The notes under the pieces were generated by a model. It worked only from the letters and a program-made list of their open reading frames with translations. It did not search any database and was not told where the DNA came from. From the NCBI RefSeq assembly GCF_024294785.1, contig NZ_JANCLT010000005.1, positions 62,001 to 126,000 of the forward strand: 64,000 bases of DNA, in the 5' to 3' direction. The stretch is from Ectobacillus ponti (lineage in GTDB: Bacteria > Bacillota > Bacilli > Bacillales > Bacillaceae_G). Made by a program: the position numbers and the translations under genes. Each line of letters opens with the position of its first letter. The stretch's first letter is position 1. Below are positions 29,717 through 37,777 of this stretch, piece by piece.

Positions 29717-29786
29717 GATTTTCACCCCCTTAGGTATAACATTCGCCAGGCTGGGATGGTTTCCTGTGTGAAAGAAGTTACAGCTT

Positions 29787-29800
29787 TGTGAGCGTTTTCA
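29787..29800 (-). promoter_or_regulatory. Perfect cre (CcpA) site
   Basis: On the minus strand TGAAAACGCTCACA matches TGWAANCGNTNWCA at all 14 positions. It overlaps the stop of the 79-aa gene and precedes the 71-aa gene. Confidence 0.6.
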
Positions 29801-30037
29801 AAAAGGGAAAACAGTGTGCCCGGTAATGAGGTTATATGCTGTGTGAAGACGTGTTTCCATATAGCTGATATCCCGTTCGTCCGTTACGTTCGGCAGCGCC
29901 GCATGCAGGGCGCGCAGCAAGCAATTCAGTGAAAACAGCAGCTCTTCTTCTGAACATTGCGGACGGCTCTGGGAGGTAAACACGATGAATTGCTCTGTCA
30001 GAGACCGGAGCTGCTCAGCGGCCATATGGTTGCCCAT
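29798..30037 (-). CDS. Small hypothetical protein, 79 aa
   Basis: The minus-strand ATG (MGNHMAAEQLRSLTEQFIVF) lies 8 nt after GGAGG. An in-frame TTG two codons upstream is too close to the ribosome-binding site. The protein looks all-helical, with no membrane segment. A SigA-like promoter TTGTAC-N17-TATTAG precedes it. Its stop codon lies within the cre-like site, and the 71-aa gene follows in the same direction, so both may share a transcript. Family not recognised. Confidence 0.68.
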   Translation of the reverse strand: MGNHMAAEQLRSLTEQFIVFTSQSRPQCSEEELLFSLNCLLRALHAALPNVTDERDISYMETRLHTAYNLITGHTVFPF

Positions 30038-30063
30038 GAGCAATGCCTCCTATCTGTTCTGTT

Positions 30064-30092
30064 CTAATACAGCTTATGATGAGAATGTACAA
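30064..30092 (-). promoter_or_regulatory. SigA-type promoter of the 79-aa gene
   Basis: Minus strand: -35 TTGTAC (30092-30087), 17-nt spacer, -10 TATTAG (30069-30064). Confidence 0.5.
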
Positions 30093-30234
30093 CACATGCT
30101 ATTTGCCTGTGACATTTTCGTTACAGTGTATTATTTCACATACCGTATTCATAGATTTTTAAATTACTCTTTTAAAATGCGGAAAAATGGTTATAATTAT
30201 CAGATGTATAACTTGGATAAAGAGAGTGGAAGCA

Positions 30235-31188
30235 ATGGGAGAGAGTGCAGCAGAAAAAGTGATTGTCATTGTCGGCCCGACAGCGGTCGGAAAAACGAAG
30301 CTGGGTATTGATTTGGCGAAGCAGTTGGACGGTGAGGTCATCAGCGGCGACTCCATGCAGATTTACCGCGGCATGGATATCGGCACGGCGAAAGTCACAC
30401 AGGAGGAAATGGACGGGGTGATTCATCATATGATTGACATCCGTGATCCGGAAGATTCCTTTTCCGTCGCGGAATTTCAAGCCCTTGTCCGTGGGCATAT
30501 CCGGGACATTTCGGCCAGAGGCAGGCTGCCGATCATTGTAGGCGGAACCGGATTATACATACAAGCAGTGCTGTATGATTATATCTTCTCCGAGGAACAG
30601 GACAGCGATCCCGAGCTGCGCCGGCAGCTGGAAGAGAAGGCTGAGGCAGAAGGCGCGGAGGCGGTGCACCGCATGCTGCAGGAGGCGGATCCGGAAAGTG
30701 CGGCACGCATCCATCCGAATAATGTGCGCCGTGTGATCCGCGCTTTGGAGATTTATGCTGTGACAGGACGGACCATGAGCGAGGGGCTGGAACGGCAGGA
30801 GCAGAAGCTGTTATACAGGGCAGCGCTCATTGGTTTGACAATGGAACGGGAAAAACTATATGATCGCATTAACCGGCGCATTGATCTTATGATGCAGCAG
30901 GGGCTGCTGGAGGAAGTACAGGCGTTATTTCAGCGGGGCATCCGCGGTTCACAGTCCATTCAGGCTATCGGCTATAAGGAGCTGTATGCATATTTGGATG
31001 GCCATATCGGGCTGGAGGAGGCGGTGGAGGCGTTGAAAACGAACTCGCGCCGTTATGCGAAGCGCCAGTTTACCTGGTTCCGCAACAAGCTGGATGTGGA
31101 GTGGTTTGATGTGACAAACGGCGGGAAAACCGAAGAAATTTTGCGGTACGCAGCAGGAAAACTGCAACTGAAGTCGAATAAGATGTAG
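30235..31188 (+). CDS. miaA: tRNA dimethylallyltransferase
   Basis: This 317-residue enzyme puts the dimethylallyl group on A37 of UNN-reading tRNAs, the substrate for MiaB. The P-loop is GPTAVGKT at residues 14-21. SGDSMQIYRGMDIGTAK and IVGGTGLYIQAVLYDY are the other signatures. The start MGESAAEK fits family length; an in-frame upstream extension overlaps the promoter (-10 TATAAT at 30192-30197). hfq follows after 25 bp, the conserved miaA-hfq pair. Confidence 0.95.
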   Translation: MGESAAEKVIVIVGPTAVGKTKLGIDLAKQLDGEVISGDSMQIYRGMDIGTAKVTQEEMDGVIHHMIDIRDPEDSFSVAEFQALVRGHIRDISARGRLPIIVGGTGLYIQAVLYDYIFSEEQDSDPELRRQLEEKAEAEGAEAVHRMLQEADPESAARIHPNNVRRVIRALEIYAVTGRTMSEGLERQEQKLLYRAALIGLTMEREKLYDRINRRIDLMMQQGLLEEVQALFQRGIRGSQSIQAIGYKELYAYLDGHIGLEEAVEALKTNSRRYAKRQFTWFRNKLDVEWFDVTNGGKTEEILRYAAGKLQLKSNKM

Positions 31189-31213
31189 GTAGAGAAAAAG
31201 AGGAGGATTCGAC

Positions 31214-31438
31214 ATGAAGCAATCTATTAACATTCAGGACCAATTTTTAAATCAACTCCGCAAAGACAATACATTCGTAACGCTGTATTTGCTGAACGGT
31301 TTTCAACTGCGCGGGTTGATTAAGGGCTTTGACAATTTTACTGTTCTGCTGGAGTCAGACGGCAAGCAGCAGTTGATTTATAAACATGCCATTTCTACGT
31401 TTATGCCGCAAAAGAACGTTTCCATTGAATTGGAATAG
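31214..31438 (+). CDS. hfq: RNA chaperone Hfq
   Basis: This 74-residue Sm-fold protein has the Sm1 segment ([20 protein letters not shown]) and the Sm2 segment YKHAISTF. Hfq forms a hexameric ring that binds small RNAs and poly(A)-rich RNA. It has the short tail typical of Bacillus. AGAGGAGG precedes the ATG. It is co-directional with miaA and ends at a terminator shared with the convergent recombinase-like gene. Confidence 0.96.
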   Translation: MKQSINIQDQFLNQLRKDNTFVTLYLLNGFQLRGLIKGFDNFTVLLESDGKQQLIYKHAISTFMPQKNVSIELE

Positions 31439-31448
31439 TACATACGAA

Positions 31449-31477
31449 AGCCCCCTCCTCAGAGGGGGTTATTTTTT
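31449..31477 (+). terminator. Terminator after hfq
   Basis: Stem CCCCCTC / GAGGGGG with loop CTCA, then TTATTTTTT. It overlaps the last codons of the convergent gene. Confidence 0.88.
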
Positions 31478-32448
31478 GCGTAATCATAGTAGCGCTTCAA
31501 GGAGAGCTTCGTTTTAAAGCCGACCCGCTTCATAATCTCGGGTTCGCTGACGCCGCTTTGAATCAGGCGGAGAATAAAGGTGTTGCGGAAGTGCTGGCCG
31601 GAAATACCCTTTCGCAGCCCGGCCCGGGCGACCTCCTGGCGGATCATTTTCTGTACGGCAATTTCCGTAAGCGCCTTTGGTGCATCGTTCTCATATACCC
31701 AGCGGTAGGTGTTGCGGTTAAAGTCAAAGGCGACGAATAAAGGATCGTTTGTATGATAGGCCGGCCGGACCGGCTCAGGAATCGTTTTGTAGTACGTATA
31801 CAGCTTTTTCTTATCTTCTTCGGTCAAGGTAATGGTACGGACGATGCCGGAAACGGGAGGAATGGTGAGTGTGTTGTTTTCGAAATGGACGTGCTGCATA
31901 TTGAGTGAGACGAGCTCCTGCAGCGATAGGCCGTAATCGAGGAGAAGCATAAGGATGCACACATTCCGGTCGATGAGAAGCGGCCGGGCCGGCAGTTGTT
32001 TCTCTGACAAGCCGTCCAGGGATATGAGCACACTCTTCAGCCTCTGTTCTTCGGCAGCAGTGATGAAGTCCTCGGGTCGGAGAGCGCGGTCCGGCTGGAT
32101 GACCAGCTCCATGTCCTTAATCGGATTGGCCAGACCAGGATTGGCCATCTGCAGGAATTGATACAGCCGATTCAGCACGATGAGGACGCGGTGCATGGTT
32201 TTCTCAGAGTAATGCCGATTTTCCTTTAAATCAAAAAAATAATTTTCATAGTCTTGTGTGCGCAAGTTCGCCCATATATTGTTAGAAGAAACTTTCTGAT
32301 TTTTTTCCAGCCAGGCCACATAGTTTTCGATGTCATACACATAGCGTTTGATTGTCGATGATTTTCTTCCCTTGCTTGTTAAATAAGCTGCGAAGGCTTG
32401 TACCGTATGGGCAAGCTCTTCATTCTGGATACGTTTTGTTTCCATCAT
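31459..32448 (-). CDS. Tyrosine recombinase-like protein with degraded catalytic site
   Basis: This 329-residue protein has the SAM-like N-terminal core-binding domain (residues ~10-105; AAYLTSKGRKSSTIKRYVYD) and a C-terminal phage-integrase fold. Aligned to XerC by eye, the first arginine is replaced (YGLSLQEL, S175). The expected histidine of HxxR is Q285, with R288 kept. The GH histidine is F311. The nucleophile position Y320 is kept. No clear beta-strand lysine is seen. It could be a DNA-binding derivative without recombinase activity. There are no repeats, phage genes or IS around it. Start ATG 32448 or 32445 after AAGGTGG. Confidence 0.82.
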   Translation of the reverse strand: MMETKRIQNEELAHTVQAFAAYLTSKGRKSSTIKRYVYDIENYVAWLEKNQKVSSNNIWANLRTQDYENYFFDLKENRHYSEKTMHRVLIVLNRLYQFLQMANPGLANPIKDMELVIQPDRALRPEDFITAAEEQRLKSVLISLDGLSEKQLPARPLLIDRNVCILMLLLDYGLSLQELVSLNMQHVHFENNTLTIPPVSGIVRTITLTEEDKKKLYTYYKTIPEPVRPAYHTNDPLFVAFDFNRNTYRWVYENDAPKALTEIAVQKMIRQEVARAGLRKGISGQHFRNTFILRLIQSGVSEPEIMKRVGFKTKLSLKRYYDYAKNNPL

Positions 32449-32557
32449 CCCACCACCTTATCGCTTTTCTAGATTATAACAGAAAAGAACGCTGAAATGT
32501 TGCTTTGTTACAGCGGATAGGTGAAAAAAGGGATGGGGAGGCTGGAGGTGCGCGAAG

Positions 32558-33511
32558 ATGGAACAGTCCATGCGAAAGAAGAATCATAACCAGATCAATA
32601 TTGTCTTGAACAACCGGGCAAAAACACCTGTTGCCCCGCCGCCGCAAAAAGCAGTGCTTCCGGGCGAGACAGCAACCAAGCATGAAATGCTGACCCAAAT
32701 TGAGGAAGAAATGGGCAAACTGATTGGCATGGAGGATGTGAAGCGGATTATTAAAGAGATTTATGCGTGGATTTATGTGAACAAGAAGCGGCAGGAAACG
32801 GGGCTGAAAACGGATAAGCAAGTGCTGCACATGCTGTTTAAGGGAAATCCCGGCACCGGAAAAACAACAGTGGCCCGCATCATCGGCAGATTGCTCCATC
32901 AAATGAATGTGCTGTCAAAAGGGCATCTCATTGAAGCGGAGCGGGCTGACCTGGTGGGAGAATATATCGGGCATACGGCCCAGAAGACAAGGGACCTGAT
33001 TAAGAAGGCGATGGGCGGCATTTTGTTTATTGATGAGGCGTATTCTCTCGCGCGGGGCGGCGAGAAGGACTTTGGCAAGGAAGCGATTGATACGCTGGTG
33101 AAGCATATGGAGGATAAGCAGCATGACTTTGTGTTGATTTTAGCCGGCTATTCTCGGGAAATGAATCATTTCTTATCCTTGAATCCCGGATTGCAATCAC
33201 GTTTTCCCTTCATCATCGAGTTTCCGGATTATTCCGTCAGCGAACTGCTTGATATCGGCAAACGGATGTATGAAGAGCGGGAGTATCAGCTGTCGAAGGA
33301 GGCGGAGTGGAAGCTGCGGGACCATTTGAATGCGGTGAAGTATTCTTCGCAGCTCACGGCCTTCAGCAATGGGCGGTACGTCCGCAACATTGTGGAAAAA
33401 TCCATCCGCCATCAGGCGATGCGTCTGCTGTTGCAGGATGCCTACGACAAATACGACCTGATGACCATTGCGAGTCTGGATTTGCAGGTGGAAGAGGAAC
33501 CGCGCAGCTGA
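32558..33511 (+). CDS. spoVK: Stage V sporulation protein K, AAA+ ATPase
   Basis: This 317-residue protein has a basic N-terminal tail (MRKKNHNQIN) and then a CbbX/SpoVK AAA+ module. Walker A is GNPGTGKT (96-103), Walker B is FIDE (157-160), and sensor and arginine-finger segments lie around PGLQSRFPF. In B. subtilis it is a mother-cell (SigE) gene needed for spore maturation. GGAGGTG precedes the ATG. It diverges from the recombinase-like gene; no convincing sporulation promoter was found in the 110-bp spacer. Confidence 0.94.
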   Translation: MEQSMRKKNHNQINIVLNNRAKTPVAPPPQKAVLPGETATKHEMLTQIEEEMGKLIGMEDVKRIIKEIYAWIYVNKKRQETGLKTDKQVLHMLFKGNPGTGKTTVARIIGRLLHQMNVLSKGHLIEAERADLVGEYIGHTAQKTRDLIKKAMGGILFIDEAYSLARGGEKDFGKEAIDTLVKHMEDKQHDFVLILAGYSREMNHFLSLNPGLQSRFPFIIEFPDYSVSELLDIGKRMYEEREYQLSKEAEWKLRDHLNAVKYSSQLTAFSNGRYVRNIVEKSIRHQAMRLLLQDAYDKYDLMTIASLDLQVEEEPRS

Positions 33512-33524
33512 AGCTGGGCGGTTC
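33497..33524. terminator. Hairpin at the convergent ends of spoVK and sspL
   Basis: Outer stem GAACCGC / GCGGTTC with inner stem CAGCT / AGCTG. It contains the spoVK stop codon. Poor T-tract on the plus strand. Confidence 0.6.
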
Positions 33525-33529
33525 TTCAC

Positions 33530-33673
33530 TTAAATTCTTGTGTTGCTGTTTTTGGCGCGTGCCTCCAAAGCCGTTTTTGGATCGCGGGATGCCTCATCCG
33601 GCGTAAGCCCCTGAGGGTTTACACTGACGGATTGCGCAAGGCCGCGGTTTTTTTGCCGATTTCCTTTTGCCAT
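33530..33673 (-). CDS. sspL: Small acid-soluble spore protein L-like
   Basis: This 47-residue protein (MAKGNRQKNRGLAQSVSVNP...) ends DPKTALEARAKNSNTRI. This closely resembles the C-terminus of B. subtilis SspL as I remember it (DPKTELEERAKKSNTKR), and the PQG segment is also shared. SspL is a minor SASP made in the forespore. A GGGGGG ribosome-binding site is 7 nt upstream; the longer in-frame extension overlaps the preceding small gene and is rejected. The protein is very polar, with no Cys or Trp. Confidence 0.75.
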   Translation of the reverse strand: MAKGNRQKNRGLAQSVSVNPQGLTPDEASRDPKTALEARAKNSNTRI

Positions 33674-33689
33674 ATATAGGCCCCCCTGA

Positions 33690-33824
33690 TCAGTCGTTTC
33701 CTTGCTGCTGGCGAAGCTGATGGCTCCGCTCCATTTTATCGCTTTTGGCGCGTGAGGAGTTTGGCGAATCCCCATACTGATTCACAGAGCTGCGCTGCTT
33801 GCCTTTTTTCACATGGTTGGTCAT
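33690..33824 (-). CDS. Small hypothetical polar protein, 44 aa
   Basis: On the minus strand an ATG preceded by AAGGGGGTG opens a 44-codon frame MTNHVKKGKQRSSVNQYGDS... ending ...QLRQQQGND. It is rich in Ser, Gln, Lys and Arg, with no Cys or Trp and no hydrophobic stretch. That composition is like minor spore proteins. It lies 16 bp upstream of sspL in the same direction, so the two are probably co-transcribed. Family not recognised; a spore role is inference from its neighbour. Confidence 0.65.
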   Translation of the reverse strand: MTNHVKKGKQRSSVNQYGDSPNSSRAKSDKMERSHQLRQQQGND

Positions 33825-33865
33825 CTGAAACACCCCCTTGCCGGTAGTATGGTCATTTTCCCATG

Positions 33866-33896
33866 AAAAAAACAGTCTGGGGCCAGACTGTTTTTC
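33866..33896 (-). terminator. Terminator after the TRIC-type channel gene
   Basis: Stem AAACAGTCTGG / CCAGACTGTTT with a minimal loop. On the minus strand it is followed by TTTTTTTC, and T-rich on the plus strand too. Confidence 0.88.
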
Positions 33897-33900
33897 GGAC

Positions 33901-34533
33901 TTACATGCTCTTGTTGTGCAGGTTGTTTTTCACGACGGCGCTGCTTTTGGATGGCAAGCGCCAGTTGTAGTGCACGGAAAGCATGCGCAGCGCCACAAGA
34001 GCAAGGAACAGACCATACAGGCCGACAGATGACGTCACTAAGCCGGCACCGATGAGAAAGCCGGCGATAATTGTCCAAAAGGCATATACCTCAGCGCGCA
34101 GCACAAGCGGTTTCCGCTTGGCCAGCACGTCACGGATGACGCCGCCGCCCGTGCCGGTTAAAACTGCGGCAACAATCGTAGCGGAAATCGGCAGCCCCAT
34201 CTTCTGGGCATACAGGGCGCCTTGAATGGCAAAGGCAGACAAGCCAATGGCATCCGTGATGTTTTCCCAGCGCTTCCAATGCTTCATGAGCTTGCTTGGA
34301 AATAAAAAGATAATGGTCATGGACAGCAGGGCAATTTGAAACAGCAGGTTCTGTTTCCAAAGTGCATCAATCGGATATCCTATTAATAAGTTCCGGACCG
34401 CTCCGCCGCCAAAAGCAGTGGCCATTCCTAAAATGTATACGCCGAAAATGTCATACTCTTCTTCCATGGCAACAATGGCACCGCTCACTGCAAAGGCGAT
34501 GGTCCCGATGATGCTGAATAAGTCCCATGTCAC
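33901..34533 (-). CDS. TRIC cation channel family (UPF0126) membrane protein
   Basis: This 210-residue protein has two copies of the UPF0126 repeat, each of three membrane helices. The first contains AFAVSGAIVAMEEEYDIFG and GGGAVRNLL. The second contains AFAIQGALYAQKM and GTGGGVIRDVL. The paired glycine-rich GGG(A/V)xR(N/D) motifs mark prokaryotic trimeric intracellular cation channels, which conduct K+ or Na+. The start is GTG with GGGGAGAGGA at 7 nt. It is a single-gene unit with its own terminator. Confidence 0.9.
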   Translation of the reverse strand: MTWDLFSIIGTIAFAVSGAIVAMEEEYDIFGVYILGMATAFGGGAVRNLLIGYPIDALWKQNLLFQIALLSMTIIFLFPSKLMKHWKRWENITDAIGLSAFAIQGALYAQKMGLPISATIVAAVLTGTGGGVIRDVLAKRKPLVLRAEVYAFWTIIAGFLIGAGLVTSSVGLYGLFLALVALRMLSVHYNWRLPSKSSAVVKNNLHNKSM

Positions 34534-34635
34534 GTAGTAATCCTCTCCCCCTGGGTGATAAGCAACTGGATGATTTATGCTTCCTCTGCTATTATAGTAG
34601 AAGACTCAAGTTTGGAAAAGAAAGAGTGAGGATAT

Positions 34636-35907
34636 TTGAACGAAAAAGCGATATTAGTCGGCTGTCAACTGCCGCACGAAGATGATGAACGCTTTGCCCA
34701 TTCGATGGAAGAGCTCGCCTCGCTGACCAAAACAGCAAGCGGCGAGGTATTGCTGATGACCTCGCAGAAGCGCCCGAAGTTTCATCCCGCTACATATATT
34801 GGAAAAGGAAAGCTTGAAGAGCTGACGGCTTCTGTGGAAGAGCTGGAGCCGGATGTTGTCATTTTTAATAACGAGCTTTCGCCAAGCCAAATCCGCAATC
34901 TGTCCAATGAGCTGCAGGCGCGCGTCATTGACCGCACGCAGCTCATCCTGGACATTTTTGCCCAGCGCGCCAAATCGCGCGAAGGAAAGCTGCAGGTGGA
35001 GCTGGCGCAGCTCCGATATGCCCTGCCGCGTCTGAGCGGACAAGGAGAGGCGCTGTCCCGTCTCGGCGGCGGCATCGGCACCAGAGGGCCCGGGGAAACG
35101 AAGCTGGAGAGCGACCGCCGCCATATTCGTTCCCGCATTGATGAGATCCGCGGGCAGCTCTCTGTTGTGGTGGAGCACCGCAAGCGCTACCGGGAGCGCC
35201 GAAAGACAAACAATGCGTTTCAGGTATCATTGGTCGGCTATACAAATGCCGGCAAATCCACCATTTTCAATCGCTTGACGCAGGCAGATACGTTTGAGGA
35301 AAACCTGCTGTTTGCCACACTGGACCCAACCACGCGCAAAATGCAGCTGCCATGCGGCTATACGGTGCTGCTGACAGACACGGTCGGCTTTATTCAAGAC
35401 CTGCCGACAGCCCTTGTGGCGGCATTTCGTTCAACGTTGGAGGAAGTGAACGAGGCAGACTTTATTTTACACGTTGTGGATGCAGCGGATGCCAACTATG
35501 TCGGCCATGAGAAGACGGTGAATGAGCTGCTGCATGAGCTCGAAGTGGAGCGGATTCCGTCTCTGACCGTATACAACAAGAAGGATGCCGTCCATTCCTC
35601 CTTCCTGCCCTCGCCAAAGCGCGAGCATGTGCTGATCAGCGCGTTTGAAGCAGGGGATTTGGATAGGCTGAAGCGGAAGATTGAGCAGGAAATGCTGTCC
35701 TTGATGCAGCCGTACCGTGTGAAGGTCCCGGCATCGGAAGGAAGGCTGCTCACCCAGCTTCGCACGGAGACCGTTTTACAAGAGACTGTGTTTGATGAAG
35801 AGCAGCATACCTACACATGTAAAGGCTATATCTTCGCCAATTCCCCTTTAAACGGACCGATACAGAAATATACAGCAAGAAAAGGAGCAGAGGAGAAGAA
35901 TGTTTGA
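34636..35907 (+). CDS. hflX: GTPase HflX
   Basis: This 423-residue protein has the N-terminal HflX domain (residues ~1-160), the glycine-rich linker [15 protein letters not shown], and a TrmE-Era-type G domain. G1 is GYTNAGKST (201-209), G3 is DTVGF and G4 is NKKD. HflX binds 50S/70S ribosomes and splits stalled or hibernating ribosomes after stress. The start is a TTG after a GTGAGG ribosome-binding site. The next gene overlaps its end by 8 bp. Confidence 0.95.
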   Translation: MNEKAILVGCQLPHEDDERFAHSMEELASLTKTASGEVLLMTSQKRPKFHPATYIGKGKLEELTASVEELEPDVVIFNNELSPSQIRNLSNELQARVIDRTQLILDIFAQRAKSREGKLQVELAQLRYALPRLSGQGEALSRLGGGIGTRGPGETKLESDRRHIRSRIDEIRGQLSVVVEHRKRYRERRKTNNAFQVSLVGYTNAGKSTIFNRLTQADTFEENLLFATLDPTTRKMQLPCGYTVLLTDTVGFIQDLPTALVAAFRSTLEEVNEADFILHVVDAADANYVGHEKTVNELLHELEVERIPSLTVYNKKDAVHSSFLPSPKREHVLISAFEAGDLDRLKRKIEQEMLSLMQPYRVKVPASEGRLLTQLRTETVLQETVFDEEQHTYTCKGYIFANSPLNGPIQKYTARKGAEEKNV

Positions 35908-37189
35908 TCGTTTACAGCACGGGGCTGTCATGGCCCCGTTCGTACAGGAAGTAGAAGAAATGATCGCCGGTGTGCACAAGCGCATTGACGAGGTTGTGGA
36001 AAGCAACCAATTCCGGGTGCTGGAAAGCTACCGGAAGCATAAAATCAGCGACAGCCATTTTATCCCGACAACAGGCTACGGCTATGATGATATCGGCCGT
36101 GATACATTGGAGAAGGTATATGCGGATGTGTTCGGTGCGGAGGCCGGCCTCGTGCGCCCGCAAATCATTTCCGGCACACACGCCATCTCCACCGCGCTGT
36201 TCGGTATCTTGCGTCCGGGCGATGAACTCCTGTATATGACCGGCAAGCCGTACGATACCCTGGAGGAAATTGTGGGCATCCGCGGCAAAGGCATCGGCTC
36301 CTTCCGGGAGTTCAACATCGGCTATCGCGCCGTGGACTTGACAGCTGAAGGAAGGGTGGACTTCGATGCAGTCCGGGAAGCCATGCATGCCGGGACAAAA
36401 ATGATCGGTATTCAGCGCTCGAAAGGCTATGCGACGCGGCCATCCTTCACTGTGGCGGAGATTCAGGAAATGATCCGTTTTGTAAAAGAAATCAAGCCGG
36501 ACGTTGTCGTGTTTGTGGACAACTGCTACGGGGAGTTTGTGGAAGAATGGGAGCCGTGCCATGTCGGGGCGGATTTAATGGCCGGATCGCTCATTAAAAA
36601 TCCGGGCGGCGGCATCGTGAAGACGGGAGGCTATATTGTCGGGAAAGAGCAGTATGTGGAAGCATGCGCATACCGGCTGACGTCCCCGGGCATTGGAGCG
36701 GAGGCAGGGGCCTCTCTCTACAGCCTGCAGGAAATGTATCAGGGCTTTTTCCTGGCGCCGCATGTAACAGGACAGGCTTTAAAGGGAGCCATCTTTACAG
36801 CGGCTTTCCTGGAGCGTCTGGGCATGAATACGTCGCCGCGTTGGGATGCGCCGCGCACGGATTTGATTCAGTCTGTGCAATTTGATGACCCGGAGCGCAT
36901 GATTGCTTTTTGCCAGGCAATTCAATTTGCTTCGCCGATTAATTCGCACTTTACACCATATGCAAACTATATGCCGGGCTACGAGGATGACGTCATTATG
37001 GCGGCCGGCACCTTTATCCAGGGAGCGAGCATTGAGCTGTCTGCAGATGGGCCGATCCGCCCGCCGTATGTAGCGTACGTACAAGGTGGCCTGACATATG
37101 CCCATGTGAAAATTGCAATTTGTTCTGCGGTCGATACGCTGCTTGAGCGGCAGCTGCTTCCGTTAGAAAATAGGAAAGCTGCCCGCTAA
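35900..37189 (+). CDS. ynbB: YnbB, PLP enzyme of the methionine gamma-lyase/aluminium-resistance family
   Basis: This 429-residue fold-type I PLP enzyme has the Schiff-base lysine at K233 in [23 protein letters not shown] provides the PLP-ring aspartate region, and [11 protein letters not shown] lies near the N-terminus. It was once annotated as aluminium resistance protein and is related to cystathionine/methionine gamma-lyases; the substrate is unproven. It overlaps hflX by 8 bp and is upstream of glnRA, the classical Bacillus order. Confidence 0.92.
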   Translation: MFDRLQHGAVMAPFVQEVEEMIAGVHKRIDEVVESNQFRVLESYRKHKISDSHFIPTTGYGYDDIGRDTLEKVYADVFGAEAGLVRPQIISGTHAISTALFGILRPGDELLYMTGKPYDTLEEIVGIRGKGIGSFREFNIGYRAVDLTAEGRVDFDAVREAMHAGTKMIGIQRSKGYATRPSFTVAEIQEMIRFVKEIKPDVVVFVDNCYGEFVEEWEPCHVGADLMAGSLIKNPGGGIVKTGGYIVGKEQYVEACAYRLTSPGIGAEAGASLYSLQEMYQGFFLAPHVTGQALKGAIFTAAFLERLGMNTSPRWDAPRTDLIQSVQFDDPERMIAFCQAIQFASPINSHFTPYANYMPGYEDDVIMAAGTFIQGASIELSADGPIRPPYVAYVQGGLTYAHVKIAICSAVDTLLERQLLPLENRKAAR

Positions 37190-37202
37190 GGCAGCTTTCT
37201 CT
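37174..37202 (+). terminator. Terminator overlapping the ynbB stop
   Basis: Stem GAAAGCTGCC / GGCAGCTTTC with a 6-nt loop that includes the stop codon, then TCT. Confidence 0.75.
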
Positions 37203-37246
37203 AGCTTTATAGGCATTTCTATATGTTTACAAATTTATGAAAATTA

Positions 37247-37263
37247 TGTGAGATTAACTAACA
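37247..37263 (+). promoter_or_regulatory. GlnR/TnrA operator 1 of glnRA
   Basis: TGTGAGATTAACTAACA is a perfect fit to TGTNA-N7-TNACA, just upstream of the -35. Confidence 0.88.
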
Positions 37264-37267
37264 TTTA

Positions 37268-37296
37268 TTGACACTTGACATAACATAAGATAAAAT
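37268..37296 (+). promoter_or_regulatory. SigA promoter of glnRA
   Basis: -35 TTGACA (37268-37273), exactly 17 nt, -10 TAAAAT (37291-37296). Confidence 0.88.
37269..37285 (+). promoter_or_regulatory. GlnR/TnrA operator 2 overlapping the -35
   Basis: TGACACTTGACATAACA fits TGTNA-N7-TNACA with one mismatch. It is centred 22 bp from operator 1 and covers the -35. Confidence 0.75.
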
Positions 37297-37327
37297 AAAG
37301 CCATGTTAAGGCGAAGGAGGAGCATAG

Positions 37328-37729
37328 GTGAGCAACCAAGACCGACGTTCGACTCCACTGTTTCCCATCAGTATTGTGATGAATTTGACTCAGCTGTCAG
37401 CGCGCCAAATTCGCTACTATGAAGAGAACGGGCTTATATCACCTGCGCGTACAGAGGGAAACCGTCGTTTGTTCTCATTTCACGATGTGGATAAGCTTCT
37501 GGAAATTAAAGACTTGCTCGACCAAGGCTTAAATCTTGCCGGCATTAAGCAAGTACTGCAGCTGAAGGAAGCAAGTGAGCAGCCGCTGTCTGCGGCGGCC
37601 GAAACGGAAGAACGCAAACAACTCTCGGATGCTGAATTGCGCAAGCTGCTTCGGGAAGAACTGCAGCAGGCAGGACGCTTCAACCGCACATCCCTGCGGC
37701 AGGGAGATATGTCTCGTTTCTTCCATTAA
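37328..37729 (+). CDS. glnR: MerR-family nitrogen regulator GlnR
   Basis: This 133-residue repressor has an N-terminal MerR winged helix ([20 protein letters not shown], then [17 protein letters not shown]) and a short C-terminal tail. The tail is the glutamine-synthetase-sensing part in Bacillus. It starts at a GTG preceded by AAGGAGG. Two operators at its promoter show autoregulation. It represses the glnRA operon when nitrogen is plentiful, with feedback-inhibited GlnA as the signal. It lies 48 bp before glnA. Confidence 0.95.
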   Translation: MSNQDRRSTPLFPISIVMNLTQLSARQIRYYEENGLISPARTEGNRRLFSFHDVDKLLEIKDLLDQGLNLAGIKQVLQLKEASEQPLSAAAETEERKQLSDAELRKLLREELQQAGRFNRTSLRQGDMSRFFH

Positions 37730-37777
37730 GTTGGGTTTCATTTAGTTTATATAAGCTTGGACTAGGAGGACAAATCG

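Noticed and set aside
31459..32448. Prophage or integrative element around the recombinase-like gene
   Set aside because: Neighbours are core genes in conserved order; no direct repeats, phage genes, tRNA or composition break were seen.
32461..32557. SigE promoter of spoVK
   Set aside because: The best match (AAATGTT-N13-GGATAGGT) misses key positions of the -10.
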